Shown here piece after piece: positions 51,135 to 60,910 of a DNA stretch of 64,000 bases. The stretch is from assembly GCF_018613605.1 (NCBI RefSeq), contig NZ_JAGGPU010000020.1, forward strand, positions 1-64,000. Direction: 5' to 3'. The notes below the pieces were generated by a model. That model saw nothing but the letters and a program-made list of their open reading frames with translations, was not told the origin of the DNA and made no database searches. Every line of letters begins with the position of its first letter. Positions within the stretch are counted from its first letter, which is position 1. A program made the position numbers and the translations under genes. This DNA is from Pedobacter sp. ISL-64. GTDB lineage: Bacteria > Bacteroidota > Bacteroidia > Sphingobacteriales > Sphingobacteriaceae.

Positions 51135-51277
51135 ATTTTCTATTTAGTATCTGAACCAAAGTTCGCAGGTTCAACTGAAGTTGAGATTACCATTAAACGA
51201 CATTAAGCTATCTTTTCCCGTCAAATTATTTTTATTCTCTACTATATTGATATTTTAGCTTCCAATATTTATCTACT

Positions 51278-52291
51278 ATGGAAGATCAGATTAAAAATTT
51301 CATATCAAGACTGATTGGTTATGCGGTTCAAAGAGACATATCTGCAGAAAAACTTCTCCGTGCCTCAAACATCACCATAGATGAACTGACAACTTCAAAA
51401 AATCCACTTACGGCTAAACAGATCGATGATGTCTGGTTTAATGCTGTATCTATAAGTAGAGACAACTTGTTCGGTCTTCATTTTGGGGAATCCTTACAGC
51501 TACAGGCATTGGGAATTGTCGGAGAAATAATAAAAACGAGCAGAACAGTGGGTGAAGCGGTAACTAATGCTGCCCCATTGGCCCAAATCATCTCAGCATC
51601 GGTAGAGCTCAGAATTTTCAGGGATGACCATCATTTTTCGATAATATTTGTACCGGCCACTCGGGATTGGAATCAAAATACAACTGAAATACAAACCGTT
51701 GACCTTTTAATGGTTCTGGTAATACACGAACTTGACGGATTATTGTTTAAGAAGCTGTACCCAAGTTCGGTCAGCTTCGCCAGATCGCTGGATAACCTTG
51801 AGGAATATGAGCGTATACTGCGTTGTAGGCCGGAGAAAAATGCAAAAACCACTCAAATTTCATTTGATATTGCCTACTGGAATGAAAGGATTATAAGATC
51901 AAAACACGAACATCAGCAAGTTTTGCTTTTGGAAGAGGGCCTCTGGCAAAATACGCATGCATCTGACCGGGCATTAAAAAAGCGTATCTACAATTACATA
52001 TGGTCTAACTCCTATCTGAAAATGGTTACCCTGGAAGATATTGCATGTAACTTTAATCTCAGTCCACGTACACTCCAGCGTAAACTAAAAAGTGAGGAGA
52101 TCAATTTTCAGCAGCTAGCTGATGAAGCCCGTAAAAACCTTGCTTTAATGTATTTGAAAGATGATTCTCTTCAGATAAAAGAAATATCTACCATGCTTGG
52201 CTACAATGAAGTAAGCGCATTTATACGTGCATTTAAACGATGGACAGGAACGGCACCCACTGATTATCAGAAAAAATTGCTTCGCTCGTAG
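51278..52291 (+). CDS. AraC-family regulator with ArpR/OruR-type N-terminal domain
   Basis: 337 residues. The N-terminal ~190 residues match the Arabinose_bd (HTH_18-linked) layout of regulators such as OruR (YAVQRDISAEKLLRASNITI, FGLHFGESLQLQALGIVGEI). The C-terminal helix-turn-helices are VTLEDIACNFNLSPRTLQRK and IKEISTMLGYNEVSAFIRAF followed by KRWTGTAP. Likely regulates the divergent SnoaL-like gene. Sub-family call is moderate. Confidence 0.9.
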   Translation: MEDQIKNFISRLIGYAVQRDISAEKLLRASNITIDELTTSKNPLTAKQIDDVWFNAVSISRDNLFGLHFGESLQLQALGIVGEIIKTSRTVGEAVTNAAPLAQIISASVELRIFRDDHHFSIIFVPATRDWNQNTTEIQTVDLLMVLVIHELDGLLFKKLYPSSVSFARSLDNLEEYERILRCRPEKNAKTTQISFDIAYWNERIIRSKHEHQQVLLLEEGLWQNTHASDRALKKRIYNYIWSNSYLKMVTLEDIACNFNLSPRTLQRKLKSEEINFQQLADEARKNLALMYLKDDSLQIKEISTMLGYNEVSAFIRAFKRWTGTAPTDYQKKLLRS

Positions 52292-52470
52292 TAAAAAAAA
52301 TCACATCATTTTTTAACGGCTATTATCGTTGTTATACTGCTGTACAATTGAGACAGGTGCAAGTAAACCTGTGGCGATAATCAACCCGGCAAACTATAAA
52401 CAGCATAATTTAGGCGTCGCAAAGATTGCCTTGATAATATTTTAATGGAGTACGACTGGTTACTGGTATC

Positions 52471-53109
52471 TTAAATGATAATATTCCCTGTGTAGCTACT
52501 CATTGCAATAGACTGCCTGTCATCTGAAATAAATGAAATCCAGGTATGCAATTCATTTTCTTTTTCAAATGCGGGGATTACAATTGTCTCCATCCCATCA
52601 ATTCTTCTTGCGCCACTGAGTTTAAAATAAGTCCGTTGAGCTTTAACATTATAAGCAATTACCATCACCTGATCTGTTTCCCTAATCGAGTTATTAGCTG
52701 TATTATTTTCCCAGCTGAAATGAAGGCCCACATCGTCTTTAACTACGTTGGGCTTTTCTGCCCCCAACAAACTTCCAAAGGTTAGACATACCTTTGCATA
52801 ATCAATTTCGCCATTTGCATCCAATGCATTGAGCATATTGTACGACTTGGCTGCATTATGCGCGGTGATCATCCTCAGTTTAGATTCGAGATTGTACCCA
52901 ACCCTAATGAATGTAATTAAGGGTTTAAGGAAATGCTGCATCCTGGTAAAACCAAACCTGCAAAGCTTTTGTTGGGCTGTTCCTTTTTTGTTTTTTACAC
53001 TGGATTTAGGTAGCGCTTTCATCACCCATTGTCCATTTAGTTGATAGCCTATTACGCTCCCAACTTTCCCGGTGAAACCACCGTTGATTCCTTGTTTAAA
53101 TATTGCCAT
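52471..53109 (-). CDS. DUF6266-like protein
   Basis: 212 residues. It begins MAIFKQGINGGFTGKVGSVI and contains GQWVMKALPKSSVKNKKGTA QQ, the N-terminal hallmark of this family in Sphingobacteriaceae. The function is unknown; the family is widespread, often in many copies per genome. No signal peptide. Confidence 0.8.
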   Translation of the reverse strand: MAIFKQGINGGFTGKVGSVIGYQLNGQWVMKALPKSSVKNKKGTAQQKLCRFGFTRMQHFLKPLITFIRVGYNLESKLRMITAHNAAKSYNMLNALDANGEIDYAKVCLTFGSLLGAEKPNVVKDDVGLHFSWENNTANNSIRETDQVMVIAYNVKAQRTYFKLSGARRIDGMETIVIPAFEKENELHTWISFISDDRQSIAMSSYTGNIII

Positions 53110-53240
53110 AATTTTAAAAATTATGGGATGATTAACACTAAGATAAAAAAAGAATTGTAATCAACATACTATTTCAACAAATTTAACAGGGTTTTAAAAC
53201 ATAGTTAGTTCGGATATAATTGTCACAACTCTGTTGTAAG

Positions 53241-53292
53241 TCCGAACCAACTCCGAACCAAGCCCGTCCCAATCCTTAGTTTTTCCGAACCA
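53241..53292. repeat. Three TCCGAACCA repeats
   Basis: TCCGAACCA occurs at 53241-53249, 53252-53260 and 53284-53292 in the gap upstream of the DUF6266-like gene. Purpose unknown; could be a binding site cluster or a short repeat remnant. Confidence 0.5.
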
Positions 53293-53370
53293 AATCCCGA
53301 TTCATCAAGTAGCTTAACGTAACAATTTGAATCGAATTTAACTTTAAGATACAGCCTCCTTTTTTCCAGG

Positions 53371-54630
53371 TTAAAAATCTACATGATAATCTTTGGAGAA
53401 TGGTTTTGCTGCCCAGGCTTTTTTCGATGTCCACTCTGCAGAGGGTGCGGCCCAAAATTCATCGCTAGCGGGCAAACCCAAAGGAAGGAACGATAGTGTA
53501 GCCATATACAAACTACCTGTAGAGGTATAATAATCAGCTATTTCCGGATCATGCCCACAAAAACCAAGCTGTAACCATCCTTTTGCGTCAAAAGTTCCGG
53601 GTATGCCATACATATTCTGTTTAACTTTAGTTAAGGCAGAACGTACCTGAGCGGGCTGAATAGTTGCTGGCAACTTATGCATTAAGGCAATTTGACTTAA
53701 AGCTTGGAAAGCGCCGGTTCTATAGGTAATCGAACGTCCAATTGGTGGATAGGTTCCTTCAGGAGAAATCATGCGCTCTTGCCCTACTACATAACGCTGC
53801 ATCCTTTTTACGGCAAGATCGTACCGTTCTTTTTTGATTAGGTTCTTATCGAGCATAACAGCTAGCGTATCCACCATCATCGGGTGGATTACAAAGGAGT
53901 TGTAATAATCAAAAGCCATGTTTACGCCATCACCATACCAACCATCTCCTTTATACCATGCGTTTAATGTATCTACCCCCTCATTTAAGCGGCTTTCATC
54001 GTGTGGTTCGCCAATCGATAATAAAAAGGCTTCGGTAATAGAACCAAATAACAACCAGTTATTTTTAAAGGGTTTTCTGTTTCTTAATGATTTAAACGAA
54101 GCAATAATTTCGCGTTTTGTTTCGGGCTTTAACGGTTCCCATAGCGCTTTAGGTGCTCTTAAAAAAGTTTGTGCCAGGTAGGCTGAATCAACAATTGGCT
54201 GATAATCCCTGGTAAAATTTAGTTTATCAGGACTATTTACCGCAAAACAGCTATCCAATCCCTGAATGGCTTGTAATTTCAATTTATTCCTTAAAACACC
54301 TTCGGCTGTGGTATCATCAGGTAGCGAAAGCCAGGGTGCAATTCCGGCATAGGTACGGCCAACAGCTTCCAAATACGATACAGCAGGTGTTCTGGAGTCG
54401 AATTTCGGTGCAGTAACCACTGGCATATTTTTAATCAGTGTTCCATTGGCTAAATTGGAAACAACGGGGCTGGCAATCTTATACAGCAGTTTATACCAAT
54501 ATTCTCTGTCGTTTTTTGGTTGAGAACTTGTACTGTTATTAGTTTTTGTAGCGGATAAAATTTCGTTAGGATTAAACAGCCCAAATACTCCGGTTAATGA
54601 CAATGCGCCTATAAATTTTCTTCTTTCCAT
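53371..54630 (-). CDS. DUF2264-like exported protein of polysaccharide metabolism
   Basis: 419 residues. A twin-arginine-like signal (MERRKFIGALSLTGVFGLF) is followed by an (alpha/alpha) barrel with PKFDSRTPAVSYLEAVGRTY and GIAPWLSLPDD, and later YGDGVNMAFDYYNSFVIHPM, all typical of the DUF2264 family. These proteins are found with GH88/GH105 uronyl hydrolases in loci for pectin- or glycosaminoglycan-like sugars. Eleven bases follow the GH88 gene stop, so the two form an operon. Confidence 0.85.
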   Translation of the reverse strand: MERRKFIGALSLTGVFGLFNPNEILSATKTNNSTSSQPKNDREYWYKLLYKIASPVVSNLANGTLIKNMPVVTAPKFDSRTPAVSYLEAVGRTYAGIAPWLSLPDDTTAEGVLRNKLKLQAIQGLDSCFAVNSPDKLNFTRDYQPIVDSAYLAQTFLRAPKALWEPLKPETKREIIASFKSLRNRKPFKNNWLLFGSITEAFLLSIGEPHDESRLNEGVDTLNAWYKGDGWYGDGVNMAFDYYNSFVIHPMMVDTLAVMLDKNLIKKERYDLAVKRMQRYVVGQERMISPEGTYPPIGRSITYRTGAFQALSQIALMHKLPATIQPAQVRSALTKVKQNMYGIPGTFDAKGWLQLGFCGHDPEIADYYTSTGSLYMATLSFLPLGLPASDEFWAAPSAEWTSKKAWAAKPFSKDYHVDF

Positions 54631-54640
54631 TTTTTGTGTG

Positions 54641-55837
54641 TTATAAATACCAGTTTTTGTAGCGCATTAGCGCCTCGAGATAGTAATAATCGGCGTAGCT
54701 TAGCGGAACGTCGACTTCTGATTTCAGGGGCAGGGCTCCAGTACTGTGCATCAGTAAAAAACCGCCGTTTTCACCCTGCTTTGCAGTATACGCATCAGAT
54801 GAGAGTGAAATGATCATTTTTTTTGCTACGCCTACATATAATTTTCGCTCGCTTTTTGTTGCATACTGTCCTAATTCTAGCAAACCAGAGGCAATAACCG
54901 CAGCGGCAGAAGCATCACGATAAGTATCTGGAATGTTAGGTGCGTTAAAGTCCCAGTATGGAATCTGATCGGGAGGCATATTCGGGTGGTTGATAATAAA
55001 CCTGGCGATGTTTTTTGCCTGATTAAGATAATGTTTGTTCTTGGTAAAACGGTACATCATGGTATAACCGTATAATCCCCAGCCCTGGCCGCGGCTCCAG
55101 GCCGATTCGTCAAAGGCCCCCTGGGCCGTACCTCTTTTAAGTACTTTGCCAGTGGTCATATCGTAATCTACTACATGGTAGGAACTATAGTTTGACCTGA
55201 AATGGTTTTTAAGCGAAGTATCGGCATGGTTGAGGGCAATTTTCTTGTATTTCGGATCGCCACCATGATCAGACACCCATGCCAACAGCTCCAGGTTCAT
55301 CATATTATCAATAATAACAGGGCCTTTCCATTGTTTACTGCTATTCCACGATTGGATTACGCTAGCAGCAGGGCGGTAGCGCGTGGCAAGCGAAGCTGCA
55401 GCTGTATCGATGGTTGGTTTATATCGCGCATCACCTGTAATGCGGTAGGCGTTGCCGAAACTACAGAACATCATGAAACCTAAATCATGGTTTCCGGTAT
55501 AATGTTTCTCCTTCTCTAGTACGGCAAGGCGTTTTTCTGCCTCTTTTAAGGTGCCAGAATCTTTAGTGTATTCGTAAATATAAAGTAGCGAACCCGGGTA
55601 AAAACCACTGCACCACCATTTGGTATCGCTCGTTTCCAGCTTATTATTTTTTGCATAATAGGTTTTCGGCATGCGGTCTGCCGGTGTGTTTTTGGCCAGT
55701 AACTGATATTGTTTCTGTGCAAATTCAAATTGCCTGTCGAGCAGATTTTTCATCGCTTTTTTTTCATCGGCTGCCTTTTGTGCATGAGCAATTACTGCTG
55801 TGGCCAGGAAACATATGGTGAACAATAATTTCTTCAT
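54641..55837 (-). CDS. GH88 unsaturated glucuronyl hydrolase
   Basis: 398 residues with signal peptide (MKKLLFTICFLATAVIAHA). (Alpha/alpha)6-barrel with the two conserved aspartates of GH88 in NHDLGFMMFCSFGNAYR (about D118) and IIDNMMNLELLAWVS (about D175), plus DESAWSRGQGWGLYGYTMMY. It hydrolyses terminal unsaturated uronic acid from oligosaccharides produced by polysaccharide lyases. Periplasmic. Upstream lies a direct repeat at 55937-55971 that may be a regulator site. Confidence 0.9.
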   Translation of the reverse strand: MKKLLFTICFLATAVIAHAQKAADEKKAMKNLLDRQFEFAQKQYQLLAKNTPADRMPKTYYAKNNKLETSDTKWWCSGFYPGSLLYIYEYTKDSGTLKEAEKRLAVLEKEKHYTGNHDLGFMMFCSFGNAYRITGDARYKPTIDTAAASLATRYRPAASVIQSWNSSKQWKGPVIIDNMMNLELLAWVSDHGGDPKYKKIALNHADTSLKNHFRSNYSSYHVVDYDMTTGKVLKRGTAQGAFDESAWSRGQGWGLYGYTMMYRFTKNKHYLNQAKNIARFIINHPNMPPDQIPYWDFNAPNIPDTYRDASAAAVIASGLLELGQYATKSERKLYVGVAKKMIISLSSDAYTAKQGENGGFLLMHSTGALPLKSEVDVPLSYADYYYLEALMRYKNWYL

Positions 55838-55936
55838 AGGTTAGGTAAACTTGTATAATCCATTTTGTGTAAGCCTTAACATAGGCTTTTGATGTTGGTT
55901 GCGGCAAATTTGTGCTTTTACAAGTTTAAAAGAGGT

Positions 55937-55971
55937 GAAAATCGGAAATGATATGGTAGAAAATCGGAAAT
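55937..55971. promoter_or_regulatory. Direct repeat upstream of the GH88 operon
   Basis: GAAAATCGGAAAT occurs at 55937-55949 and 55959-55971, 22 bp apart (about two helical turns), roughly 100-135 bp before the GH88 start. Candidate site for an activator. The rest of 55838-56202 holds no gene; it includes an inverted repeat TAATCAA/TTGATTA (56146-56165) after the LysR gene. Confidence 0.5.
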
Positions 55972-56202
55972 CAACTACCTTTTGGAGTTAATTTTACAAC
56001 AATCCATTTTACTGAACTTGTTTTAGGCAGTTGACCGTTTCTTTTGAAAAATAATGCCCAATGAGTGGCTATAGGATTTTGAAATTTGTAAAAACGACTG
56101 CCTCCCCCATCGGAGAACGGCCTTTCTTTCAATTTCATCGGTCTTTAATCAATGTATATTGATTAATGGTACTGGATTTCATTATGCTTATCTTACTGAA
56201 AG

Positions 56203-57090
56203 TCAATTGATTTTTAACTCAGCATAGTGTTTAATAAACCAGGTTAATGCCGGGTTTTTATTTGATTCTTTATAAGCCAGTACCACCTCTGTGTTGACCG
56301 GAATAGCATCAAATTCAATAAAAGATACTTTCAACTGTGCATATTGTTTTTTTAACGACAACGGCAAAATAGATACACCCAGGCCTGCTTCTACCAGTTG
56401 TAATATAGAGTGTACATTGTTGGCCTCGTGGGTAATATCGGGACTAAAGCCCATCCGCTGGCAAATTTCCATAAGTTTCTGGTTATACTGCGGTGCAAAA
56501 TCTTTATTAAAGAATATAAACGGGCTTTTCTTCAAAAAATCAGCAAGTCCGTTCTTCGTATCAATTTTTTGGTCTGCTAAAGGAATAACCACTACAAATG
56601 GATCAAAAAACAAAGATTCTACTTTCAATTTTTCCGATAAAACCGGTGCTCTTAAAATCCCCACATCTAAACCACCATGTTCTAGCTCTTTAATTTGAGC
56701 AAGTGTAGGCACTTCGAACAAACTCGTTTTCAAATAGGGAAATTCCCGGTACATTAATTTTAAAATTTCTGCCAGGTGCGATTGGTAAACCGAACTGATG
56801 TAGCCAATCTTTAATTCGCCGCTAATACCTTCATGAATTTTACGAACCACTTCTTTACTCTCTTCCAGTTTGGCAAACATGGCATCCACTTCAACCTTAA
56901 AGTACTTTCCGGCATTTGTTAATGCAACCCGCTTATTACTCCTGGTAAACAATTGTACTTCGAGTTCTTCTTCCAGTTCTTTAATCTGCCTGCTCAAAGG
57001 AGGCTGCGAAATAAAAAGTTTGGTTGCAGCTTTAGTAAAATGAAGTTCTTCTGCAACAGTTTTAAAATACAACAAATGTCTGAGCTCCAT
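56203..57090 (-). CDS. LysR-family transcriptional regulator
   Basis: 295 residues. N-terminal winged helix (MELRHLLYFKTVAEELHFTK, KLFISQPPLSRQIKELEEEL) and a C-terminal substrate-binding domain from about 90 (ISGELKIGYISSVYQSHLAE, VEAGLGVSILPLSLKKQYA). Divergent from the methyltransferase gene at 57182 with 91 bp between, so that gene is the probable target. Effector unknown. Confidence 0.93.
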   Translation of the reverse strand: MELRHLLYFKTVAEELHFTKAATKLFISQPPLSRQIKELEEELEVQLFTRSNKRVALTNAGKYFKVEVDAMFAKLEESKEVVRKIHEGISGELKIGYISSVYQSHLAEILKLMYREFPYLKTSLFEVPTLAQIKELEHGGLDVGILRAPVLSEKLKVESLFFDPFVVVIPLADQKIDTKNGLADFLKKSPFIFFNKDFAPQYNQKLMEICQRMGFSPDITHEANNVHSILQLVEAGLGVSILPLSLKKQYAQLKVSFIEFDAIPVNTEVVLAYKESNKNPALTWFIKHYAELKIN

Positions 57091-57127
57091 ATTTATAATA
57101 CTTAACAGGTATCGTTTTATGCTAAAA

Positions 57128-57151
57128 TTGATATTTTACAAATATGATCAA
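57128..57151. promoter_or_regulatory. Candidate LysR operator
   Basis: TTGAT and ATCAA are separated by 14 nt (57128-57132, 57147-57151) between the divergent LysR and methyltransferase genes. LysR regulators bind such interrupted dyads; the spacing is slightly larger than the typical T-N11-A. Confidence 0.4.
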
Positions 57152-57181
57152 CAGCACTAACTTTACAAAAAAATTAAAGCA

Positions 57182-57904
57182 ATGAGTAAAGATTATTCGC
57201 ACAAGGCAACAAATGAAGAAATTAAAACAAGGTTTGATAACGATGTAGAACGTTTCTCGAACTTAGAGAGCGGACAACAAACCACCATCGATGCGCCACT
57301 TACCATGGAGCTTTGCACCGGAGCGGCCAAATATATTAATCCAAATGCAAAAGAACTGTTGGATATTGGATGTGGTGCGGGCAATTACACGTTAAAAATG
57401 CTCAGCAAAATCCCAAACCTTAACTGTACACTTAACGATTTGAGTTTACCGATGCTGGATCGGGCAAGCGATAGGGTATCGGTACAAACAACCGGAACAG
57501 TAACCGTTATACAGGACGATATGCGTAACCTTAATTTACCCGATAATCATTTCGATATTATACTTGCTGCTGCAACATTTCATCATTTGCGCACCGATGC
57601 CGATTGGGAACTTGTTTTTACCAAAGTTTACAAGGCTTTAAAACCTGGAGGCAGTATCTGGATTTCAGACCTCATTGCACACGATTCCGTTTTGATCGAT
57701 AATCTTTTTCAAGATCAATACGGGGCCTACCTTGAAACACTTGGCGGTGAAACATACAAGCAAAAGGTATTTGATTATATTGAATATGAAGATACCCCAC
57801 GTTCTTTAAACTATCAATTGGCATTATTGCAAAAAGTTGGGTTTAGCGTTACCGAGATCCTGCACAAAAACTCTTATTTTGCAGCTTTTGGAGCGATAAA
57901 ATAA
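57182..57904 (+). CDS. Class I SAM-dependent methyltransferase
   Basis: 240 residues. Rossmann fold with motif I LLDIGCGAGNYTLKML (about 60-75), motif II-type LNDLSLPMLDRASDR, IQDDMRNLNLPDNHFDIILA and the post-motif HHLRTDADWELVF. The N-terminal ~45 residues (DNDVERFSNLESGQQTTIDA) are typical of this subfamily. Substrate unknown. Regulated most likely by the divergent LysR. Confidence 0.92.
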   Translation: MSKDYSHKATNEEIKTRFDNDVERFSNLESGQQTTIDAPLTMELCTGAAKYINPNAKELLDIGCGAGNYTLKMLSKIPNLNCTLNDLSLPMLDRASDRVSVQTTGTVTVIQDDMRNLNLPDNHFDIILAAATFHHLRTDADWELVFTKVYKALKPGGSIWISDLIAHDSVLIDNLFQDQYGAYLETLGGETYKQKVFDYIEYEDTPRSLNYQLALLQKVGFSVTEILHKNSYFAAFGAIK

Positions 57905-57908
57905 TAAA

Positions 57909-58042
57909 AAAGAGGTTGTATCATAAAGGCAATTTCAGCCCAGAGCTGTCATGTTGAGCCTGTCGAAACACCTTAAAGCGTATTTAAACAGGTCCTTCGA
58001 CAAGCTAAGGATGACAAATCTCATTTATGATACAACCTCTTT
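57909..58042. terminator. Inverted-repeat element / terminator after methyltransferase
   Basis: Perfect 19-bp arms AAAGAGGTTGTATCATAAA (57909-57927) and its reverse complement (58024-58042) enclose a second imperfect hairpin with TGTCA...GAGCCTGTCGAA and TTCGACAAGCT...TGACA arms, the same family as 47384-47455. The outer stem could terminate transcription on both strands. Confidence 0.6.
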
Positions 58043-58095
58043 GTTTTCAGCTTAAAAATTTATATATCTCTTAAACGCTGAAATAGCAACAGAGA

Positions 58096-58296
58096 TTAAC
58101 GGTTCTTATTATTAATCAAATCGGTGGCTTTTCCGTTTTTGGCGTCAATGGGTTTACCATTCTGAAGGTAAATTAAGCCGTTTCTATATACAGCCAAGCT
58201 GGATTTTCCTCCAGCTAAATAGTTGCCCGGCACAGGAATATCTCCTTCTTGTTCAAATATGCAATAGATAAGTCCACTTTGAAAATTAATCTCGGG
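58096..58296 (-). pseudogene. Remnant of a VCBS/FG-GAP-like repeat protein
   Basis: Minus-strand frame (stop at 58096-58098, no start; in-frame stop at 58297-58299) encoding FEQEGDIPVPGNYLAGGKSS, LAVYRNGLIYLQNGKPIDAK and NGKATDLINNKNR. It resembles the DIPVPGDYDGDG...AVFR repeat of VCBS-like proteins. About 66 residues remain, so it is a broken gene end. Confidence 0.55.
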
Positions 58297-58340
58297 TTAA
58301 CAATAGTAGTCTTAAGTTTGTTCTTAAAATCCGAAAGGCG

Positions 58341-59750
58341 ATGACAAACCACATAACACAATTAAAAAGAGCAACTTATTACAGCATTTATCTTGTCATT
58401 CTATTTTTAGCCATTCTGCCTTCATGCAAAAAGGGCAATAAAAACCCCGATTATCCAATTGGAAGCAACGAGAGCATTAACACCTGGATACTAGATAGCC
58501 TTAAACGCTACTATTATTGGAATGAGCAATTGCCTGCCGATCCTAATATCAGTTTATCACCAAAAGATTTTTTTAATTCCATCCGCAATGCATCCGATCG
58601 CTTTTCATATATCAGTATCCCTAACGACCCAAGCACCACAATACCAAGCAATAGAAATTTTGGTTTTGATTATGCAACGGTAAGCGACCAAAACAGCGCA
58701 AAAGTTATCGGGATCATTAAAGTTGTATTAAAGGATTCTCCCGCATCGAGGGCTGGTTTAAAACGTGGAGATTACCTCAGTAAAATTAACGGCAAAACCT
58801 TAACTGCTACTAATGCACAGGCTTTGCAAACCGAAATCTTAAACAGCGACCGTTTTTCTTTAGGTTTAGCCGAGCTGAATAACAATACCTGGACAGATAC
58901 ACGCACTGTTGACTTAAGCAAAGGTGTAATACTCGACCAACGGGAGATTAGCAAGGTTATAGAAAGCGACGGAAAAAAAATCGGTTACCTCTATTTTCTG
59001 GATTTTAATGGCGGTTTAGCCAGCTCACTCACTCCTGTTTTTAGTAATTTTAAAGCAGAAGATGTATCCGATCTTATCCTCGATCTCCGTTATAACGCGG
59101 GTGGTCAGGTAGCAGAAGCAGCAGGCATATGTGCCATGATCGCTAAAAATGTATCGTTCAATAAACCTTTCATTACCTACAGGGGCAATAAAAATGGCGG
59201 AGCCAAAACAGAATCTATTGGTACTGCAGCTACTTTCGATGGTACCGTAAATTTCAACACCCTCTTGCAACAAAACCTTGGCCTAAGTCGGGTTTATATT
59301 TTATCAACAGCCGCCACGGCATCTGCCTCAGAAGTAATGATCAATAACCTAAAACCTTTTATTCAGGTGGTGTTAATTGGCGAAAAAACAAAGGGAAAAG
59401 ATGAAGCATCATTTAGGATATTTGATGCACGAAGCCCTAAACAGGTAAAATGGGAAATGCACCCGATTGTTTATAAACTTTCTAATGCACAGGGCAGCGG
59501 TGGGTATAGTGCTGGAATCAACCCCGATATCGCAATCAATGAAATGAGTATTTTGCCCTTGCTTCAACTGGGTGATCCTGCAGATCCCATGGTAAAAGCA
59601 GCAATCGCTGCGATAACAGGCAAAGCCATCAAAACATCGATTGCTATAAATAATGTGCTTTCCAAGCGCTTTCGGGCTGATCGCATTTTAATGGATTCGA
59701 GGGCAGAATCTGCGCAACAGAGTATCGTAACTACGCACCGATTAAAGTGA
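58341..59750 (+). CDS. S41-family (C-terminal processing-type) peptidase, lipoprotein
   Basis: 469 residues. The N-terminus (YLVILFLAILPSCKKGNKNP) is a lipoprotein signal with cysteine at about 29. A helical S41 N-domain (SINTWILDSLKRYYYWNEQL) is followed by a PDZ domain (about 120-190: KDSPASRAGLKRGDYLSKIN) and the S41 catalytic domain (DLILDLRYNAGGQVAEAAGI). The serine motif is STAATASASEVM (about 322-333), with a candidate lysine in IGEKTKGKDEASF. Serine protease on the outer face of a membrane. Family usual length. Confidence 0.92.
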   Translation: MTNHITQLKRATYYSIYLVILFLAILPSCKKGNKNPDYPIGSNESINTWILDSLKRYYYWNEQLPADPNISLSPKDFFNSIRNASDRFSYISIPNDPSTTIPSNRNFGFDYATVSDQNSAKVIGIIKVVLKDSPASRAGLKRGDYLSKINGKTLTATNAQALQTEILNSDRFSLGLAELNNNTWTDTRTVDLSKGVILDQREISKVIESDGKKIGYLYFLDFNGGLASSLTPVFSNFKAEDVSDLILDLRYNAGGQVAEAAGICAMIAKNVSFNKPFITYRGNKNGGAKTESIGTAATFDGTVNFNTLLQQNLGLSRVYILSTAATASASEVMINNLKPFIQVVLIGEKTKGKDEASFRIFDARSPKQVKWEMHPIVYKLSNAQGSGGYSAGINPDIAINEMSILPLLQLGDPADPMVKAAIAAITGKAIKTSIAINNVLSKRFRADRILMDSRAESAQQSIVTTHRLK

Positions 59751-59822
59751 TAGAAAAGGTTTTCATTGTGTTAACATTAACTTTAAACGTGACCACTAAC
59801 TTGCCTCCCATAACCGCTACTT

Positions 59823-60413
59823 ATGGAACAGTTGGAAGATTTTAAAAATGCAAAACTCCTGAATGCAGTAAAAACTGGCAATTCAGCTGCTTTTAATGAA
59901 ATTTACCATCTGTACCGCAAAAAAATATATGGTTATGCCTACCATTTTACACGGGACAAAGAAGAAGCTGAAGAACTTACTCAGGATGTTTTTGTAAGGC
60001 TTTGGGAACACAGATCGAAGATAGATCCGCAAAAGAATTTCGATGCCTTTCTTTATACGCTTATCCGCAACAATTTCCTCGCTACACTTCGTAAAAAAGC
60101 CAGAGAAAAAGCATACAGTAGCGAAAACCTTAAGCATGAGCAATCTTTTTATGCCATAGAAGACGAACTTAATGCCAAAGAAACTAAACAGATTGCACAG
60201 GAAGCAATAGAAAGTCTTTCTCCGCAGGTAAAAAAAATATACCTGATGAGTAGAAATGACCACCATACACATGAGGAAATATCGCAGTTGATGGGCATCT
60301 CCAAAAACACGGTAAACAATCACCTCAAAAAATCACTGGGTATAATGCGGAAATATTTTAGCACTTATTCTCCAGAAACGATATTATCTTTTCTATTGGT
60401 GTTGCTTTGTTAA
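59823..60413 (+). CDS. ECF-type RNA polymerase sigma factor
   Basis: 196 residues. Region 2 (FNEIYHLYRKKIYGYAYHFT, EAEELTQDVFVRLWEHRSKI) and region 4 (ESLSPQVKKIYLMSR, HTHEEISQLMGISKNTVNNH) are both complete. Bacteroidota ECF factors of this kind are held by a FecR anti-sigma protein and released by a signal from an STN-bearing TonB receptor; both partners follow at 60911 and 62105. It probably directs transcription of that receptor. Confidence 0.94.
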   Translation: MEQLEDFKNAKLLNAVKTGNSAAFNEIYHLYRKKIYGYAYHFTRDKEEAEELTQDVFVRLWEHRSKIDPQKNFDAFLYTLIRNNFLATLRKKAREKAYSSENLKHEQSFYAIEDELNAKETKQIAQEAIESLSPQVKKIYLMSRNDHHTHEEISQLMGISKNTVNNHLKKSLGIMRKYFSTYSPETILSFLLVLLC

Positions 60414-60910
60414 GTGGTTGGCGTGGAGCGTTAAGATAAGCGCCCTCTCCTATTTTTCATCTTCCATCATTAAGAGGTTAAGAACATTAAGTTTTTTTTT
60501 TTAGCGCAACCCAAGCGGCGCGTCCTCTTGAGAGGTCTGGTTTTTCAGAACAACATTGGAGTAGAGATGACATGCCACGTAGAATCGTCATTTCGACCGC
60601 AGTGGAGAAATCTTTGAAGTATGTTAAAAGATTTCTCCATTTCGCTACGCTTCAGTCGAAATGACGACTGATTTTCTAAGTCTGTCATTGGTAACTTGTT
60701 TCAGCATCTTTATTGCTTTATCATTAACTTTTTAATCGTTGCTATTGATTATTGCAAATTGATCATTGGTTATTATCACACCACAGTACAACACGCTACT
60801 AAACAGCACTTTACATTTTATTTTAAAAAAAATATTTTTCCGCATAGCTGTATTTAAGGTTTCAGACATATATACCATAGCGCGCAGCATAAAAGCTTAC
60901 AAACATTAAA
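60414..60910. other. Intergenic region with long hairpin repeat
   Basis: 497 bp between the sigma factor and FecR genes, no ORF. Contains the inverted repeat 60586-60666 (CGTCATTTCGAC ... GTCGAAATGACG, inner arms GGAGAAATCTTT/AGATTTCTCC), a dispersed intergenic hairpin family. The remaining sequence is AT-rich; the FecR promoter probably lies in 60780-60900. Confidence 0.6.
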
